From assembly GCF_003122205.1 (NCBI RefSeq), contig NZ_QEYE01000006.1, forward strand, positions 62,001-126,000: a stretch of DNA of 64,000 bases. The letters run 5' to 3'. A program made the translations under genes and the position numbers. The notes under the pieces are model-generated. The model was not told the DNA's origin. It made no database searches and saw nothing but the letters and a program-made list of their open reading frames with translations. Origin of the DNA: Maritimibacter sp. 55A14 (lineage in GTDB: Bacteria; Pseudomonadota; Alphaproteobacteria; Rhodobacterales; Rhodobacteraceae). This document shows, piece after piece, positions 1 to 9,429 of this stretch; position 1 is the stretch's first letter; each line of letters opens with the position of its first letter.

Positions 1-310
1 TGTGCAGCACGGCCTCGACCGTGTCCAGCCGGTGACCGCGGCCGCCGCGTATCTCGATGGCCATGATCTGCATCCCCGGCGTGGCCGAATTGCGCGCCAG
101 GAAGAAGGACCGATAGGCGAAATGCACCGCAACGAAAATCGCGGGGAACATGAACAGCGTCAGGAACAGCGTCGCCGCCACGACCAGAAGCGAGGCGAGG
201 CTTATCAGGATCGTGTCCGCGACCCACGCGATGAGCCGTTTCATGGGCACGTCGCGGTAGAATTGCGGATCCGTCTCGGGATCGGGAAGGGCGGTAAACT
301 GCATATCCAT
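1..310 (-). CDS. RDD family membrane protein (N-terminal part, cut by window edge)
   Basis: The minus-strand frame opens at ATG 308-310 and runs off the left edge, giving 103 residues. After a short polar start (MDMQFTALPDPETDPQFYRD) comes KRLIAWVADTILISLASLL, which carries the arginine and aspartate of the first RDD transmembrane helix. A second hydrophobic segment (ATLFLTLFMFPAIFVAVHF) follows, then the typical NSATPGMQIMAIEI signature after it. RDD proteins are small inner-membrane proteins; some have been implicated in ion or substrate transport, and most have no known role. A second in-frame ATG at 302-304 is an equally possible start. The family call is firm, the function unknown. Confidence 0.8.
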   Translation of the reverse strand, partial: MDMQFTALPDPETDPQFYRDVPMKRLIAWVADTILISLASLLVVAATLFLTLFMFPAIFVAVHFAYRSFFLARNSATPGMQIMAIEIRGGRGHRLDTVEAVLH

Positions 311-334
311 TACGCTGATCTGGGGAAGGCGGTT

Positions 335-369
335 CGAAAAGTAAAGACCGCCCCGGAACAGGGGCGGTC
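335..369 (-). terminator. Rho-independent terminator after the DUF2852 gene
   Basis: A perfect 9-bp stem (GACCGCCCC with GGGGCGGTC, positions 346-369) has a 6-nt loop. On the minus strand it is followed by a U-rich tract (TTTACTTTT). It lies 24 bp beyond the stop of the minus-strand DUF2852 gene and upstream of the RDD gene start. Confidence 0.8.
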
Positions 370-392
370 CAGCGGCGCGCAGGCGACCGGGG

Positions 393-791
393 TCAGCCGT
401 TTGCGCCGGTTTCGGGCGCGGGGCTTTCGGCCTGCGTGCGGTCCTTCATGAACTGGTCGAACTCGGCCTTGTCGCGGGCGTCACGCAGACGCTGGAGGAA
501 AGCCTCGAAGGCTTCCTGTTCCTCTTCCAGCCGGCGCAGGGTTTCTGCCTTGTAGCTGTCGAAGGCGGAGTTGCCGCTGGGCCGAATGCCGTGACGGCGG
601 CAGCGGTCGGATTGCGGGCTGCGGCGAGAACAGGCGAACATGCGTTTGCTCCATATCATGTAGGCAAGAAGGGCCAGCCCAACGGGCCAGAAGAGAATGA
701 AACCCAGAACCATCGCGGCGATCCAGGCGGGCTTGCCGCGCTCGTCGAGCCAGGTTTCAGCCTGGGCGGGCCATGTCGTGATCGTGCTCAT
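393..791 (-). CDS. DUF2852 family protein
   Basis: A 132-residue protein. Residues about 22-46 (PAWIAAMVLGFILFWPVGLA...) form one hydrophobic segment ending in the YMIWSKRM motif typical of DUF2852. A basic cysteine-containing linker follows, then a long charged helix (about 80-120, rich in E, R, Q and F) likely to be a coiled coil. The layout of an N-terminal membrane anchor with a cytoplasmic helix matches alphaproteobacterial DUF2852 proteins of about 130-150 residues. No function is known. It appears monocistronic with its own terminator. Confidence 0.8.
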   Translation of the reverse strand: MSTITTWPAQAETWLDERGKPAWIAAMVLGFILFWPVGLALLAYMIWSKRMFACSRRSPQSDRCRRHGIRPSGNSAFDSYKAETLRRLEEEQEAFEAFLQRLRDARDKAEFDQFMKDRTQAESPAPETGANG

Positions 792-895
792 CGGGTGCTC
801 CTTGAGGCTTCGGCTATGTGAATGTTAATCACATTTACATAACTGGTGGAGCGGCATTCGTTTTGCAATAGGGGGATGCGGATTTTTTCGCAGGC

Positions 896-1513
896 TCAGG
901 CGTCGGGGGACAGAAGCCCGAGACCGCGCAGATATATCCCGATGCCGCTCTCCAGCAGTTCCTCTGGCGTGAAAGGACCCTTGGCGCCCGGCGCGCCGCG
1001 GGCGAAAAGCTCGACCACGCCGTGGCTCATCGCCCATATATGGGCGCTGAACATCGCCGCGGGCGGGCGCCGGTCGGGCGGCAGATGCTCGGAAAGCGCC
1101 TGTGCGGCGCGGTTGAGCGTCTCGCGTGCCCGTGATGCCGCGAGCGCCAGTTCCGGATTGGCGTTGATCGACAGCCCGCTCTCGAACATCGCGATGTAAT
1201 GGCCGGGATGTTTGCGCGCGAAGGCCAGGTAGGCCCGCCCTGTCGCCTCGAACGCGGCCAGGGCGGAAGGCCGGCCGTCGTCATAGGCCGCGTCCATCAC
1301 CTCGGCGAAAATCACGAAACCCTGCCGGGCGGCCTCGGCGATCAGATCCTCCCGGCCCTTGAAATGGCGATAGGGCGCGGCGGCGGAAACGCCGGCGCGC
1401 TTGGCGGCCTCGGCCATGGTGAAACCCTGCGGGCCGGTCTCCTCGATCAGCGCCAGGGTGGCATCGACCAGGGCCTGCCGCAGATTGCCGTGATGATAGC
1501 CGCGCTTAGACAT
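896..1513 (-). CDS. TetR/AcrR family transcriptional regulator
   Basis: Start chosen at ATG 1511-1513 ([13 protein letters not shown]), giving 205 residues; the longer reading adds a poor tail overlapping PPK2. Residues about 8-55 are the TetR DNA-binding domain, with the helix-turn-helix at [21 protein letters not shown]. The GYHHGNLR opening and the C-terminal part ([13 protein letters not shown]) resemble regulators with the WHG-type C-terminal domain. The start codon overlaps the PPK2 stop (ATGTCTAA), so the two are probably translationally coupled and the regulator may sense a signal linked to polyphosphate or nucleotide state. The ligand is unknown. Confidence 0.88.
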   Translation of the reverse strand: MSKRGYHHGNLRQALVDATLALIEETGPQGFTMAEAAKRAGVSAAAPYRHFKGREDLIAEAARQGFVIFAEVMDAAYDDGRPSALAAFEATGRAYLAFARKHPGHYIAMFESGLSINANPELALAASRARETLNRAAQALSEHLPPDRRPPAAMFSAHIWAMSHGVVELFARGAPGAKGPFTPEELLESGIGIYLRGLGLLSPDA

Positions 1514-2375
1514 CCCAGATATCGGGCCCACCGCAGATCTTCGGATCCGGTGCGCGGGCGACCCCGGCATCCTTGCGGGCATAATCGAGCCGCGCCAGCA
1601 CGTGGCGCAGCGCGGCCAGGCGCGCGCGCTTCTTGCAGTCAGACCGGATCACCGTCCATGGCGCTTCCGGGGTGTGGGTGCGCGCGAAGGTCTCGGCGAT
1701 GGCGGCTGAATAGGCGTCCCAGCGCGCCAGCCCTTCGACGTCGATGCGCGAGACCTTCCATTGCTTGAGCGGGTCGCGCTCGCGCTTGAGGAAGCGGCGC
1801 AACTGCTCGGCCCGCCCGACATTGAGCCAGAGCTTGATCAGGGTGATCCCCTCATGCACCAGCATGTCCTCGAATTCCGGTACCTGATGGAAGAACTGCT
1901 CGCGTTCGGTCGGGGTGCAGAAGCCGAAGACATGCTCCACCACCGCGCGATTGTACCAGCTCCGGTCGAATAGCGTGATCTCGCCGGCCGCGGGCAGATG
2001 CGGGATGTAGCGCTGGAAATACCATTGCGTGGCCTCGCGGTCGGACGGCTTCGAGAGCGCCACGACACGCGCCACGCGCGGGTTGAGGTTCATGCGGAAG
2101 CGCTTGATCGTGCCGCCCTTGCCGGCCGCGTCGCGCCCTTCGAAGACGACCGCGATGCGCGCGCCGCTGTCCTGCGCCCAGCGCTGTAGCTTGACCAGCT
2201 CGATCTGCAGCGCATCCATTTGTGGCTCGTAATCCTTGCGCCTCATCTCGGCGTCATAGGGGTAGTCCGGGTTGAGGATTTCGTCCTTGCCGCCATCGCG
2301 AATCGCATCGCGCACGGCTTGCGGCGCGGCCTCGTCGAGATAGCGGCTGATGGCGCCGTCGAAGGGCAGTTGCAT
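1506..2375 (-). CDS. ppk2: Polyphosphate kinase 2 (PPK2)
   Basis: A 289-residue cytoplasmic kinase of the PPK2 family, which transfers phosphate between polyphosphate and nucleotides, usually making ATP or GTP from NDP. Visible family marks are the Walker A sequence [10 protein letters not shown] (about 79-88), the RNLNP-like segment [15 protein letters not shown], the Walker B/lid region [18 protein letters not shown] and [13 protein letters not shown] single kinase domain of this length fits class I PPK2. It starts at ATG 2373-2375 after GGGAGAG. It is first in a two-gene unit with the TetR gene, whose start lies inside its stop region. Direction and nucleotide preference cannot be read from the sequence. 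Confidence 0.93.
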   Translation of the reverse strand: MQLPFDGAISRYLDEAAPQAVRDAIRDGGKDEILNPDYPYDAEMRRKDYEPQMDALQIELVKLQRWAQDSGARIAVVFEGRDAAGKGGTIKRFRMNLNPRVARVVALSKPSDREATQWYFQRYIPHLPAAGEITLFDRSWYNRAVVEHVFGFCTPTEREQFFHQVPEFEDMLVHEGITLIKLWLNVGRAEQLRRFLKRERDPLKQWKVSRIDVEGLARWDAYSAAIAETFARTHTPEAPWTVIRSDCKKRARLAALRHVLARLDYARKDAGVARAPDPKICGGPDIWDV

Positions 2376-2410
2376 CGATCTCTCCCGGTCTCGTGGGGCC
2401 AGTATGGCGG

Positions 2411-3382
2411 TTATCGCGGGCTGTGCAATCGGGCGCGCGTGGCGACCCGCCGGATGGCCGCCAGCGTATCCTCCGTGGCGGCGTGGTGGGGCATGTGCCC
2501 GATCCCGTCGAGCACCGTCAGTCTTGCATCGGGCAACTGCCGGGCCAGCGGGCGGGAATGCACGTCGATGGGCACCGTGTCATCGGCGGTGCCGTGCAGG
2601 ATTTCCACCGGCAACCGAAGTGTGCCGTAGCGCGGCGACATCGCAGCGAGGTGGGGCCTGAGCGCATTGACCTGCCGGATGTTGTGGCGCAGCGCGCCCC
2701 GGCGGATCGAGAGCGGCGCACCTATCGTGTCGAAATAGCCCGGCGGCGGGGATTGCGGGGCGAAGACGGCCCGCACCGAGGCTTCGAGCCGCGCGCGGGG
2801 CAGGAATGCCGTGATGAGCGGGATCAGCACGCGCTGGCCGAACCCGGTGCCCAGATGCCGGTAGAACGGCGCCAGCCGTCCGGGCCATTCCTGCGCGGCG
2901 CCCGCCAGCAACACCAGCCCGGCGGTCCGCTCCGGCGCCTCCAGCGCCCAGGCCAGCGCCACCGCGCCGCCATAGCTGTGCCCGAGAACGAGCGGGCGCT
3001 CTACCCCCAGCGTGCGAGCCGCGCGGATCAGGACGCGCGCCTGTTCGGCGGGGCTTTCGCCCAGTCCGTGCAGCGGATCGCTGTAGCCCAGGCCGGGTCG
3101 GTCGAAGGCGATGATGCGGAAGTCGCGCGCCAGCGCGTCCACGAAAGGGGCCATGATCGCGCGGGTGTTGCCGCCCGCGCCGTGGAGCAGGACCAGATCA
3201 GGACCCTCGCCCGTCACCTCGACATGCAGCCGCGCGCCGTCCACGTCCAGAAAGCGTCCGCGCGGGGGCCAGGCGGCCTCGGCCTCGGCTTCGCGCTGCC
3301 CCGCGCGCCGGTCCACCCAATACGCGAGCGCGGGCGTCGCCGCGGCCAGCGCGGCGAGTATGGAAATCGCCCTAGCTGCCAA
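2411..3382 (-). CDS. Alpha/beta hydrolase
   Basis: A 323-residue alpha/beta-hydrolase-fold protein. It has an N-terminal hydrophobic segment ([17 protein letters not shown]), probably a signal anchor, then the fold with the oxyanion loop LLHGAGG, the nucleophile elbow GHSYGG, an acid near [10 protein letters not shown] and the histidine in GIGHMPHH. The substrate is not predictable; haloperoxidase/esterase-type members look closest. The only in-frame start near the front is TTG at 3382, which overlaps the end of metA by 11 nt, so it is probably cotranscribed with the homoserine acyltransferase gene. The start is uncertain. Confidence 0.82.
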   Translation of the reverse strand: MAARAISILAALAAATPALAYWVDRRAGQREAEAEAAWPPRGRFLDVDGARLHVEVTGEGPDLVLLHGAGGNTRAIMAPFVDALARDFRIIAFDRPGLGYSDPLHGLGESPAEQARVLIRAARTLGVERPLVLGHSYGGAVALAWALEAPERTAGLVLLAGAAQEWPGRLAPFYRHLGTGFGQRVLIPLITAFLPRARLEASVRAVFAPQSPPPGYFDTIGAPLSIRRGALRHNIRQVNALRPHLAAMSPRYGTLRLPVEILHGTADDTVPIDVHSRPLARQLPDARLTVLDGIGHMPHHAATEDTLAAIRRVATRARLHSPR

Positions 3383-4289
3383 TGAGTGTCATGTCGAACG
3401 GCGTGGACTGGTAGATCTCGTTGATCCAGTTTCCATAGAGCAGATGAGCGTGGCTGCGCCAGCGGTTCTGCGGCATCCGCGAGGGATCGTCGCCGGGATA
3501 GTAGTTGCAGGGCACGTTGATGGGCGTGCCGTTCGCCACGTCGCGGTCGTATTCTTCCTTCAGCGTCAGGCTGTCATATTCGAAATGGTTGAAGATGTAG
3601 AGCGCCCGGTGCGCCACGTCCTCCACCAGTGCGGGGCCGACATCGTCGGAGCCCAGCAGCGTCTCCAGCCCCTCGGCGGCGTCGATTTCGTCCTGCCGCA
3701 TCTCGGTCCAGCGGCTCACCGGGATCACGCAATCGTCCGAGAAGCCGCGCAGATAGGGCGAGGCGGGCTTCAGATTGCGGTGCCGGAAACAGCCGAACGC
3801 CTTGCGATCGAGGATATGTTTCTTCACGCCGTGGAAATGATTGATCATCGCCATCCCGCCCCAGCAGACGCCGAAGGTGGACTGCACGTTGCGCTGGGTC
3901 CATTCGAAGACCTCCATCATCTCGTCCCAATAGGTCACTCCGTTAAAGGGGAGATGCTCGATGGGGGCGCCGGTGATGATAAGGCCGTCGAACTTGCGCT
4001 CCTTCACGGCCTGAAACGGTTGGTAGAACGCCTCCATATGGCTGACCGGCGTGGTCTTGGACTGATGCTCGGTCATGCGGATCAGCGTCAGCTCGATCTG
4101 AAGCGGCGTCGCGCCGATCAGGCGCGCGAATTGCGTCTCGGTCTGGATCTTCTTGGGCATCAGATTCAAGAGTCCGATATGCAGCGGGCGGATGTCCTGC
4201 CGGGCGGCGCGGCCTTCGCCCATTAGCATCACGCCCTCGCGCTCCAGCACGTCGCGGGCGGGCAGGGTCTCGGGGATGCGGATCGGCAT
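3372..4289 (-). CDS. metAA: Homoserine O-acetyltransferase (MetA family, MetAA type)
   Basis: A 305-residue MetA-family enzyme that acylates homoserine as the first committed step of methionine synthesis. The catalytic triad sits in the usual places: Cys142 (FGVCWGG), His235 and Glu237 (FNHFEY). Position 111, which sets acyl-donor choice in this family, is Glu (GAPIEHLPF). Glu111 is associated with acetyl-CoA use and Gly111 with succinyl-CoA, so I call it an acetyltransferase even though homologues are often labelled succinyltransferase. Only 38 bp separate it from the upstream ATPase gene, too little for a SAM-II riboswitch. It overlaps the downstream hydrolase gene. Confidence 0.93.
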   Translation of the reverse strand: MPIRIPETLPARDVLEREGVMLMGEGRAARQDIRPLHIGLLNLMPKKIQTETQFARLIGATPLQIELTLIRMTEHQSKTTPVSHMEAFYQPFQAVKERKFDGLIITGAPIEHLPFNGVTYWDEMMEVFEWTQRNVQSTFGVCWGGMAMINHFHGVKKHILDRKAFGCFRHRNLKPASPYLRGFSDDCVIPVSRWTEMRQDEIDAAEGLETLLGSDDVGPALVEDVAHRALYIFNHFEYDSLTLKEEYDRDVANGTPINVPCNYYPGDDPSRMPQNRWRSHAHLLYGNWINEIYQSTPFDMTLIGS

Positions 4290-4327
4290 GGACGGGTTTT
4301 CCTGGCAGAATGTGCGGAACAGCCGGA

Positions 4328-5200
4328 TTAGCCCGGCGCGCCGCGCGCTTCAAGGGCGTTGGCGATCAAGGCTTCGAGATCGGCAGGGGTGCCGACCTTG
4401 GCGATCGCCTCGGCATCGACCGCCACGCCCCAGTTCCGCGCCATCGCCGCATAGCGGGGCGCTCGATGCGCCAGCGCCTGGGAATAGGTCCAGGTCACGA
4501 AGTCGTCGGGGTCGACCTCGTCCTCGGTCACCTTGTTGGTGCGGCAGTACTCCTCCCATTTCGCGTGCAGGAAGGCGGGGTCGTAATACATCGGCTTGGG
4601 CGCGCGGCGGAAGCGGCGGATCAGTTCCTCCGCATGGGCCTCGGAGCCGCGGATCCAGACCAGCAGCAGATGGTCCGAGAGGCAGCGCAGCACCTCGTCC
4701 TCGGGGTCGTCGGGGTCCACCACCTCGCAGATCGAGCCGCTGCTGTCGCAGACGAAATTCCCGTAGCCGTAAAGCTCCTGCGCGCGGGCGATGAAATGCG
4801 GCGTGTCGAGAAGCGCCGCGATCTCGGCCCGGCGGTGCTGGTCCTGCCGGCGGGTGTAGTCCGCAAACCGGATGCCGCCCTTTTCCGGGTTGCCGGGCTT
4901 GCCCAGATAGGTCGAGAGCGGGGCGAGATTGTTGAAGGTGATGTTGGATGCGATATAGACACTGTCGCTCAGCAGCAGGTCGCGCAGCAGTGGCACGCGC
5001 ATCGCCTCGCGCTTGAAATTGTCGGCGATATGCTCGCCCATGTAGCGGGTGCCGATGCGGTAATCTATCGAGTAGTGGAACCAGCCGCCGGCGTCGCGCA
5101 GCATGTTCGATACATAGGTCTTGCCCAGCCCGGACATGCCGAAAAAGAGCACCCGCTTGGCGCTGCAATCCCGCCAGTCCTCTGCCGTCTCATAGAACAT
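4328..5200 (-). CDS. P-loop ATPase of unknown function
   Basis: A 290-residue protein with an N-terminal P-loop ([18 protein letters not shown], Walker A GMSGLGKT at about residues 20-27). The rest is mixed alpha/beta, acidic in the middle ([12 protein letters not shown]), with a conserved-looking DSSGSICE segment. It resembles a small group of alphaproteobacterial kinase-like ATPases with no known role. ATG 5198-5200 (MFYETAEDW) follows AGGCAGGG and is preferred to the GTG seven codons upstream. It precedes metA by 38 bp and may be cotranscribed with it. Confidence 0.75.
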   Translation of the reverse strand: MFYETAEDWRDCSAKRVLFFGMSGLGKTYVSNMLRDAGGWFHYSIDYRIGTRYMGEHIADNFKREAMRVPLLRDLLLSDSVYIASNITFNNLAPLSTYLGKPGNPEKGGIRFADYTRRQDQHRRAEIAALLDTPHFIARAQELYGYGNFVCDSSGSICEVVDPDDPEDEVLRCLSDHLLLVWIRGSEAHAEELIRRFRRAPKPMYYDPAFLHAKWEEYCRTNKVTEDEVDPDDFVTWTYSQALAHRAPRYAAMARNWGVAVDAEAIAKVGTPADLEALIANALEARGAPG

Positions 5201-5283
5201 CGCCCTGCCTGTCTTGCGCACGGTTTCGGCACGGGTCTAGCCCAGCGGCGCGGCCGTCTCAACTGAAAGCGGATCGGGAACGG

Positions 5284-5311
5284 AAAAAGGCCCCGCCGGA
5301 ATGGCGGGGCC
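5284..5311 (-). terminator. Rho-independent terminator after the FadL-like porin gene
   Basis: A perfect 9-bp stem, GGCCCCGCC with GGCGGGGCC (5289-5311), has a 5-nt loop. On the minus strand it is followed by TTTTT (5284-5288). It lies 24 bp past the stop of the outer-membrane protein gene, separating it from the ATPase gene. Confidence 0.88.
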
Positions 5312-5334
5312 CTCGAAGCCGGATGCGGACGGGA

Positions 5335-6456
5335 TCAGAAGTTGAATCCGACCTTGAAGCCCGCCGAAATCGCGTCGTTGTTGGTGAAGGTGGCGCGCTG
5401 GGTATCGGGCGTGCCGGTTTCCGGCAGTGCGTCCTCGAACCAAGTGTAGCGGATGCCGGCGGATAGGCGCACCTTCTCGGAAAGCTGGTAGCGGCCGCCC
5501 AGGGCCAGGGCCATCGATCCGTTCGTGGGCGCCAGCGGCGACACCAGATCGTCCGGTCCGCCCTCGTCATAGGTGAAGCTCAGCGAACCCGAAAACTGAT
5601 CGGTGAACTTGCGTCCGACGCCGATCGTGTAGGTGGTGGCGTCGTCGATCTCGGCCAGGTTGGTGGGCGCGCCGACCGCGCCCGAAAGACCTGCGGGGAT
5701 CAGCGTGAAATCTTCCCAGGTCACGTAGCGGATCGAAGCGAAGAGTAGCGTGTCCTTGGCGATGCCGGTCTGGAAATCGATCGTCCAGGATTCCGGAATT
5801 TCCGAGGATGTGGTGGTCACTGGCGCGATCGGCGCGCCGCCGATCGTTTCGGTGGTCGCGAAGTCCAGGTCGATGGACGAACGGTAGGTCACCGCGAAGC
5901 GGAGCGCGATCGCCGGTATCTCGTAGGCCGCGCCGGCGACGAAGCCCCAGCCGCCATCCTGTGCGAAATCGGCGTTGTAGCCGCTGATCGGGCCATAGGC
6001 GAGACCGGAGAGGCCGATGTTGCCCTCGGCGCGCAAGAAGCTGGGACCACCATAGATCGAGAAGCGGTCGGCGAACTTGTAGCGCAAGATGCCGGTCAGT
6101 TGCACGGTGTCGGCGGTGGCGTTGGTCCCGCCCAACATCGTGGTGGCCGGGCTGCCGCCATAGAGAATATCGACGCCGTAAGGCTGGTCGAGCAGGAAGG
6201 CAAAGGAGAGCTGCTCGTTGATGTCGGCCTTCACGCCCGCGCCCAGCACGAAGAAACTGTCGCCGACATTGCTGATCGAGTTGCCCAGCGTGTCGCTGCC
6301 GGTCAGGCTCGGATCGGCATAGCCCAGCGACAGTTCGGCATAATTGCCCTGTTCGAACAGAATCCCGATAGGTTGGCCCGAACGGTCCAGACCGCCTGCA
6401 TAGGCTGAAGTCGACGTGACTGCCAGCGCGGCTGCCAGCGCGAACGAATATTTCAT
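5335..6456 (-). CDS. OmpP1/FadL family outer membrane transporter
   Basis: A 373-residue outer-membrane barrel of the FadL family, which passes hydrophobic compounds such as long-chain fatty acids. ATG 6454-6456 gives a clean Sec signal peptide (MKYSFALAAALAVTSTSAYA, cleavage after AYA); the open frame upstream of it has no signal-like sequence. Regular amphipathic strands with aromatic girdles follow, and the protein ends in an outer-membrane C-terminal signature (ISAGFKVGFNF, terminal Phe). It is shorter than E. coli FadL (about 420-450) but usual for Rhodobacterales members. It is a single gene with its own terminator. Confidence 0.9.
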   Translation of the reverse strand: MKYSFALAAALAVTSTSAYAGGLDRSGQPIGILFEQGNYAELSLGYADPSLTGSDTLGNSISNVGDSFFVLGAGVKADINEQLSFAFLLDQPYGVDILYGGSPATTMLGGTNATADTVQLTGILRYKFADRFSIYGGPSFLRAEGNIGLSGLAYGPISGYNADFAQDGGWGFVAGAAYEIPAIALRFAVTYRSSIDLDFATTETIGGAPIAPVTTTSSEIPESWTIDFQTGIAKDTLLFASIRYVTWEDFTLIPAGLSGAVGAPTNLAEIDDATTYTIGVGRKFTDQFSGSLSFTYDEGGPDDLVSPLAPTNGSMALALGGRYQLSEKVRLSAGIRYTWFEDALPETGTPDTQRATFTNNDAISAGFKVGFNF

Positions 6457-6608
6457 GACCCTCTTCCCTGAGTATTGTTTTGTTCTGCGATGACGGTAAT
6501 GCGAGCGGATTTGAGGCGTCAATGAATTACGCCGCGTCACTTGGTCCGGACCGTCGCGGAGCACATCTTTTCCGGGAAACAGTTGCCGTGCACACACACT
6601 CAAGAGGG

Positions 6609-7490
6609 TCACGGGCGATCACGGATCAATCGCGTTTCCGTGAGGATGTTCAGATAGTTCGCCCCGAAGATCACCGCCGCGCCGAGGAAGACGAGCGGCG
6701 CCAGCGGCTCGGCATAGAGAGCCATGCCCAGGATGGCCACGAGCGGCAGGCGCAGGAAGTCGAGCGGCATCACCACCACCGCCGGCGCGAAGCCCAGCGC
6801 GGTGGTCAGGCAGAAATGCGCGAAGAGGCCGGCGACCGCGATGATCACGACCCACGGCAGCATCTGGAGGCTGGGCAGGGCAATGTCGCCGTCGATGCCC
6901 GCGCAGGCCAGCCCCAGAACCAGTTGCACGGCCGTCAGCCAGAAGAGGATACAGGTGGTGGTGGCGCCGCTGGTCAGCTTCTTGGTACAGATCGCGGTGG
7001 CGGCGAAGGCGAAAGCCGCGAGCATGGCGGCGACGGTCCCGAACTCCAGCGGCACGGCGCCGGGGCGCGCGACCAGCAGGATCCCGAGGAAGCCCAGACC
7101 GGCGGCCAGGATGCGCACCCGCGTGAGCCGCTCGGCCAGGAAGAAGGGCGCGGCCAGCGCGACCCATATCGGTTGCGAGAATTCCAGCGCGAAGACCTGC
7201 GCAAGCGGGATCGTGGCCACCGCGAAGAACCACAGGTTCTGGCCAATGAAATGGAAGATGTTGCGCAGCACGTGCAGATGCAGCCGCGCGGTGGTGACCT
7301 GGCGCAGCGTACCCGCAGCGGAGGCGATGGCCAGCACCAGAACGAAGCCGATGAGCGAACGGTAGAGCATGATCTCGAACGTATCGAGGTCGAGGCTCAC
7401 CTCGCGGCCCGCGACGGCCATCGAGGTGAAGGAGATGACCGCGCCGGTCATCCAGACCACGGCCTTGATTGGTTGCGACTGATCCGGCAC
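6609..7490 (-). CDS. DMT family (EamA) transporter
   Basis: A 293-residue integral membrane protein with about ten hydrophobic helices in two EamA repeats (about 10-140 and 150-285). Typical segments are FEIMLYRSLIGFVLVLAI at the first repeat and a second-half motif FAPAVVVMPLDFLRLPLVAILGMALYAEP. Such drug/metabolite transporters export metabolites or amino acids; the substrate is not predictable. The start is GTG at 7490 after AAAGGG. It is separated from the FadL gene by about 150 bp, so it is likely its own unit. Confidence 0.87.
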   Translation of the reverse strand: MPDQSQPIKAVVWMTGAVISFTSMAVAGREVSLDLDTFEIMLYRSLIGFVLVLAIASAAGTLRQVTTARLHLHVLRNIFHFIGQNLWFFAVATIPLAQVFALEFSQPIWVALAAPFFLAERLTRVRILAAGLGFLGILLVARPGAVPLEFGTVAAMLAAFAFAATAICTKKLTSGATTTCILFWLTAVQLVLGLACAGIDGDIALPSLQMLPWVVIIAVAGLFAHFCLTTALGFAPAVVVMPLDFLRLPLVAILGMALYAEPLAPLVFLGAAVIFGANYLNILTETRLIRDRP

Positions 7491-7570
7491 GCGGGGCCCT
7501 TTCGGCGTTCACGCCCGCCGCAGATCCGTGTGCGGGCATCCGGCAGGTAGAGCCGATTTTGCGGGCGATG

Positions 7571-7590
7571 AAAAGACCGGCCGCGCCGGC
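7571..7590 (-). terminator. Probable terminator after the ABM monooxygenase gene
   Basis: A short GC stem, CCGGC with GCCGG and a 3-nt loop (7577-7589), is followed on the minus strand by TCTTTT. It begins directly after the stop codon of the small monooxygenase gene. The stem is only 5 bp, so the call is moderate. Confidence 0.45.
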
Positions 7591-7591
7591 G

Positions 7592-7870
7592 TCAGCCTTC
7601 GATGCTGTAGCGGCGTGGCAGGTGGCCGGTCGCGCCCCACCAGCGGCTGGCGCGCGTGCGGCGCTGATGCGCCTCGAAGGCGGCGCGGCCGGCGAAATGC
7701 TCGCGCACGTGGAAAAGGCAGGGATCGGCGGCGTCCTGCGTGACGCTGAATTCCAGGCAGCCGGATTCGGCGCGGCTCAGGCGTATATGCTCGGGCAGGG
7801 CGTCCAGCACCGCGGCGACATCGTCCGGCGTGGCCCGCAGATGGCCGATCAAAGTGACTTCGCCGTTCAT
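7592..7870 (-). CDS. Antibiotic biosynthesis monooxygenase (ABM) domain protein
   Basis: A 92-residue single ABM-domain protein. The fold marks are the first strand ([13 protein letters not shown]), the central [24 protein letters not shown] (acidic-Cys-strand, as in quinol monooxygenases such as YgiN) and [12 protein letters not shown]. Members oxidise quinols or act as dimeric haem or aldehyde-handling enzymes; the substrate here is unknown. The start ATG 7868-7870 overlaps the guaA stop (ATGA), so it is coupled to guaA. Confidence 0.82.
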   Translation of the reverse strand: MNGEVTLIGHLRATPDDVAAVLDALPEHIRLSRAESGCLEFSVTQDAADPCLFHVREHFAGRAAFEAHQRRTRASRWWGATGHLPRRYSIEG

Positions 7871-9429
7871 TCCCATTCGATCGTGCCCGGCGGCTTGGAG
7901 GTGATGTCGTAGGTCACGCGGTTGATGCCTTTGACCTCGTTGATGATGCGCGTCGCGGTCTCGCCCAGAAACTCGTGGCTGAACGGGTAGTAGTCGGCCG
8001 TCATGCCGTCGACGCTGGTGACCGCGCGCAGCGCGCAGGCAAAATCATAGGTCCGCCCGTCGCCCATGACGCCCACCGTGCGCACCGGCAGGATGGCGAC
8101 GAACGCCTGCCAGATCTCGTCATATAGCCCGTGGCGGCGGATCTGGTCGATGTAAACCGCATCGGCCTTGCGCAGGATGTCGAGCTTCTCGGCGGTGATC
8201 TCGCCGGGGCAGCGGATCGCCAGGCCGGGGCCGGGGAAGGGGTGACGCCCGATGAACGACGCAGGCAGGCCCAACTCATGGCCCAGCGCGCGCACCTCGT
8301 CCTTGAAGAGCTCGCGCAGCGGCTCCACCAGCTTGAGGCCCATTTTCTCGGGCAGGCCGCCCACATTGTGGTGGCTCTTGATCGTGACCGACGGTCCACC
8401 GGAGAAGCTGACGCTTTCGATCACGTCCGGATAGAGCGTACCCTGCGCCAGGAACTTGGCCCCGCCCACCGCCTCGCTGTGTTTCTGGAACACGTCGATG
8501 AAAAGGCGGCCAATGGTTTTTCTCTTGGTTTCCGGGTCGCTTACGCCCTCAAGCTCACCCAAAAAAAGCGCTCGCTCGTCAGCATGGATCAGCGGCATGT
8601 TGTAGTGGTCGCGGAACATGGTGACGACCTCTTCGGCCTCGTCCTGCCGCAAGAGCCCGTGATCGACGAAGACGCAGGTAAGCTGATCGCCGATCGCCTC
8701 GTGGATCAGCACCGCGGCAACCGAACTGTCGACCCCGCCCGAAAGGCCACAGATCACCTTGGCGTTGCCGACCTGCTCGCGGATCTTGCGGATCGCCTCC
8801 TCGCGGTAGGCGCCCATGGTCCAGTCGCCGGTGAAACCCGCGTCGCGGACGAAATTCTCATAGAGCGTCCGGCCGTTCGGCGTATGGTGAACCTCCGGGT
8901 GGAACTGCACCGCATAGAACCGCCGCTCAAGGTCCGCGGTGATCGCGAAAGGAGCGTTGGGCGAGGTGCCGTAAACCGCGAAACCCGGCGCGATTTCAGC
9001 CACATGGTCGCCGTGGCTCATCCAGACCTGTTCGCGCCCTTCCAGGAACCAGCCATTGAGCAGGTCGATGCGCGCCTCGGTCGGGCTGACATAGGCGCGA
9101 CCGAACTCGGCAGTGCCGTGGCCGCGTTCCACTCGCCCGCCAAGCTGCTGCATCATCACCTGCTGGCCATAGCAGATACCCAGCACCGGCACGCCCAGCT
9201 CGAACACCCGCTCGGGCACGCGCGGCGAGCCTGCATCGAGCACGCTGGCGGGCCCCCCCGACAGGATCACCGCCTTCGGAGCGAAATCGGCCAGAAATCC
9301 GTCCGTCACCTTCTGGAAGGGATGGATTTCGCAATAGACGTTCAGCTCCCGCAGGCGGCGCGCGATGAGCTGCGTGACCTGGCTGCCGAAGTCGATGATG
9401 AGAAGGCGGTCATGGGACGTTGTGATCAT
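7867..9429 (-). CDS. guaA: GMP synthase (glutamine-hydrolysing)
   Basis: A 520-residue two-domain enzyme converting XMP, glutamine and ATP to GMP, the last step of guanine nucleotide synthesis. The class I glutamine amidotransferase domain (about 8-200) shows the cysteine elbow GICYGQQ and the His/Glu pair at FHPEVHHTP. The ATP pyrophosphatase domain has the P-loop SGGVDSSV, and the C-terminal dimerisation domain ends in the conserved [11 protein letters not shown]. Full length and intact. It is followed by the small ABM gene through an ATGA overlap. Confidence 0.98.
   Translation of the reverse strand: MITTSHDRLLIIDFGSQVTQLIARRLRELNVYCEIHPFQKVTDGFLADFAPKAVILSGGPASVLDAGSPRVPERVFELGVPVLGICYGQQVMMQQLGGRVERGHGTAEFGRAYVSPTEARIDLLNGWFLEGREQVWMSHGDHVAEIAPGFAVYGTSPNAPFAITADLERRFYAVQFHPEVHHTPNGRTLYENFVRDAGFTGDWTMGAYREEAIRKIREQVGNAKVICGLSGGVDSSVAAVLIHEAIGDQLTCVFVDHGLLRQDEAEEVVTMFRDHYNMPLIHADERALFLGELEGVSDPETKRKTIGRLFIDVFQKHSEAVGGAKFLAQGTLYPDVIESVSFSGGPSVTIKSHHNVGGLPEKMGLKLVEPLRELFKDEVRALGHELGLPASFIGRHPFPGPGLAIRCPGEITAEKLDILRKADAVYIDQIRRHGLYDEIWQAFVAILPVRTVGVMGDGRTYDFACALRAVTSVDGMTADYYPFSHEFLGETATRIINEVKGINRVTYDITSKPPGTIEWE

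Noticed and set aside
4290-4327. SAM-II riboswitch upstream of metA
   Set aside because: Only 38 bp separate the genes and the sequence lacks the pseudoknot elements. The gene may share the transcript of the ATPase gene.
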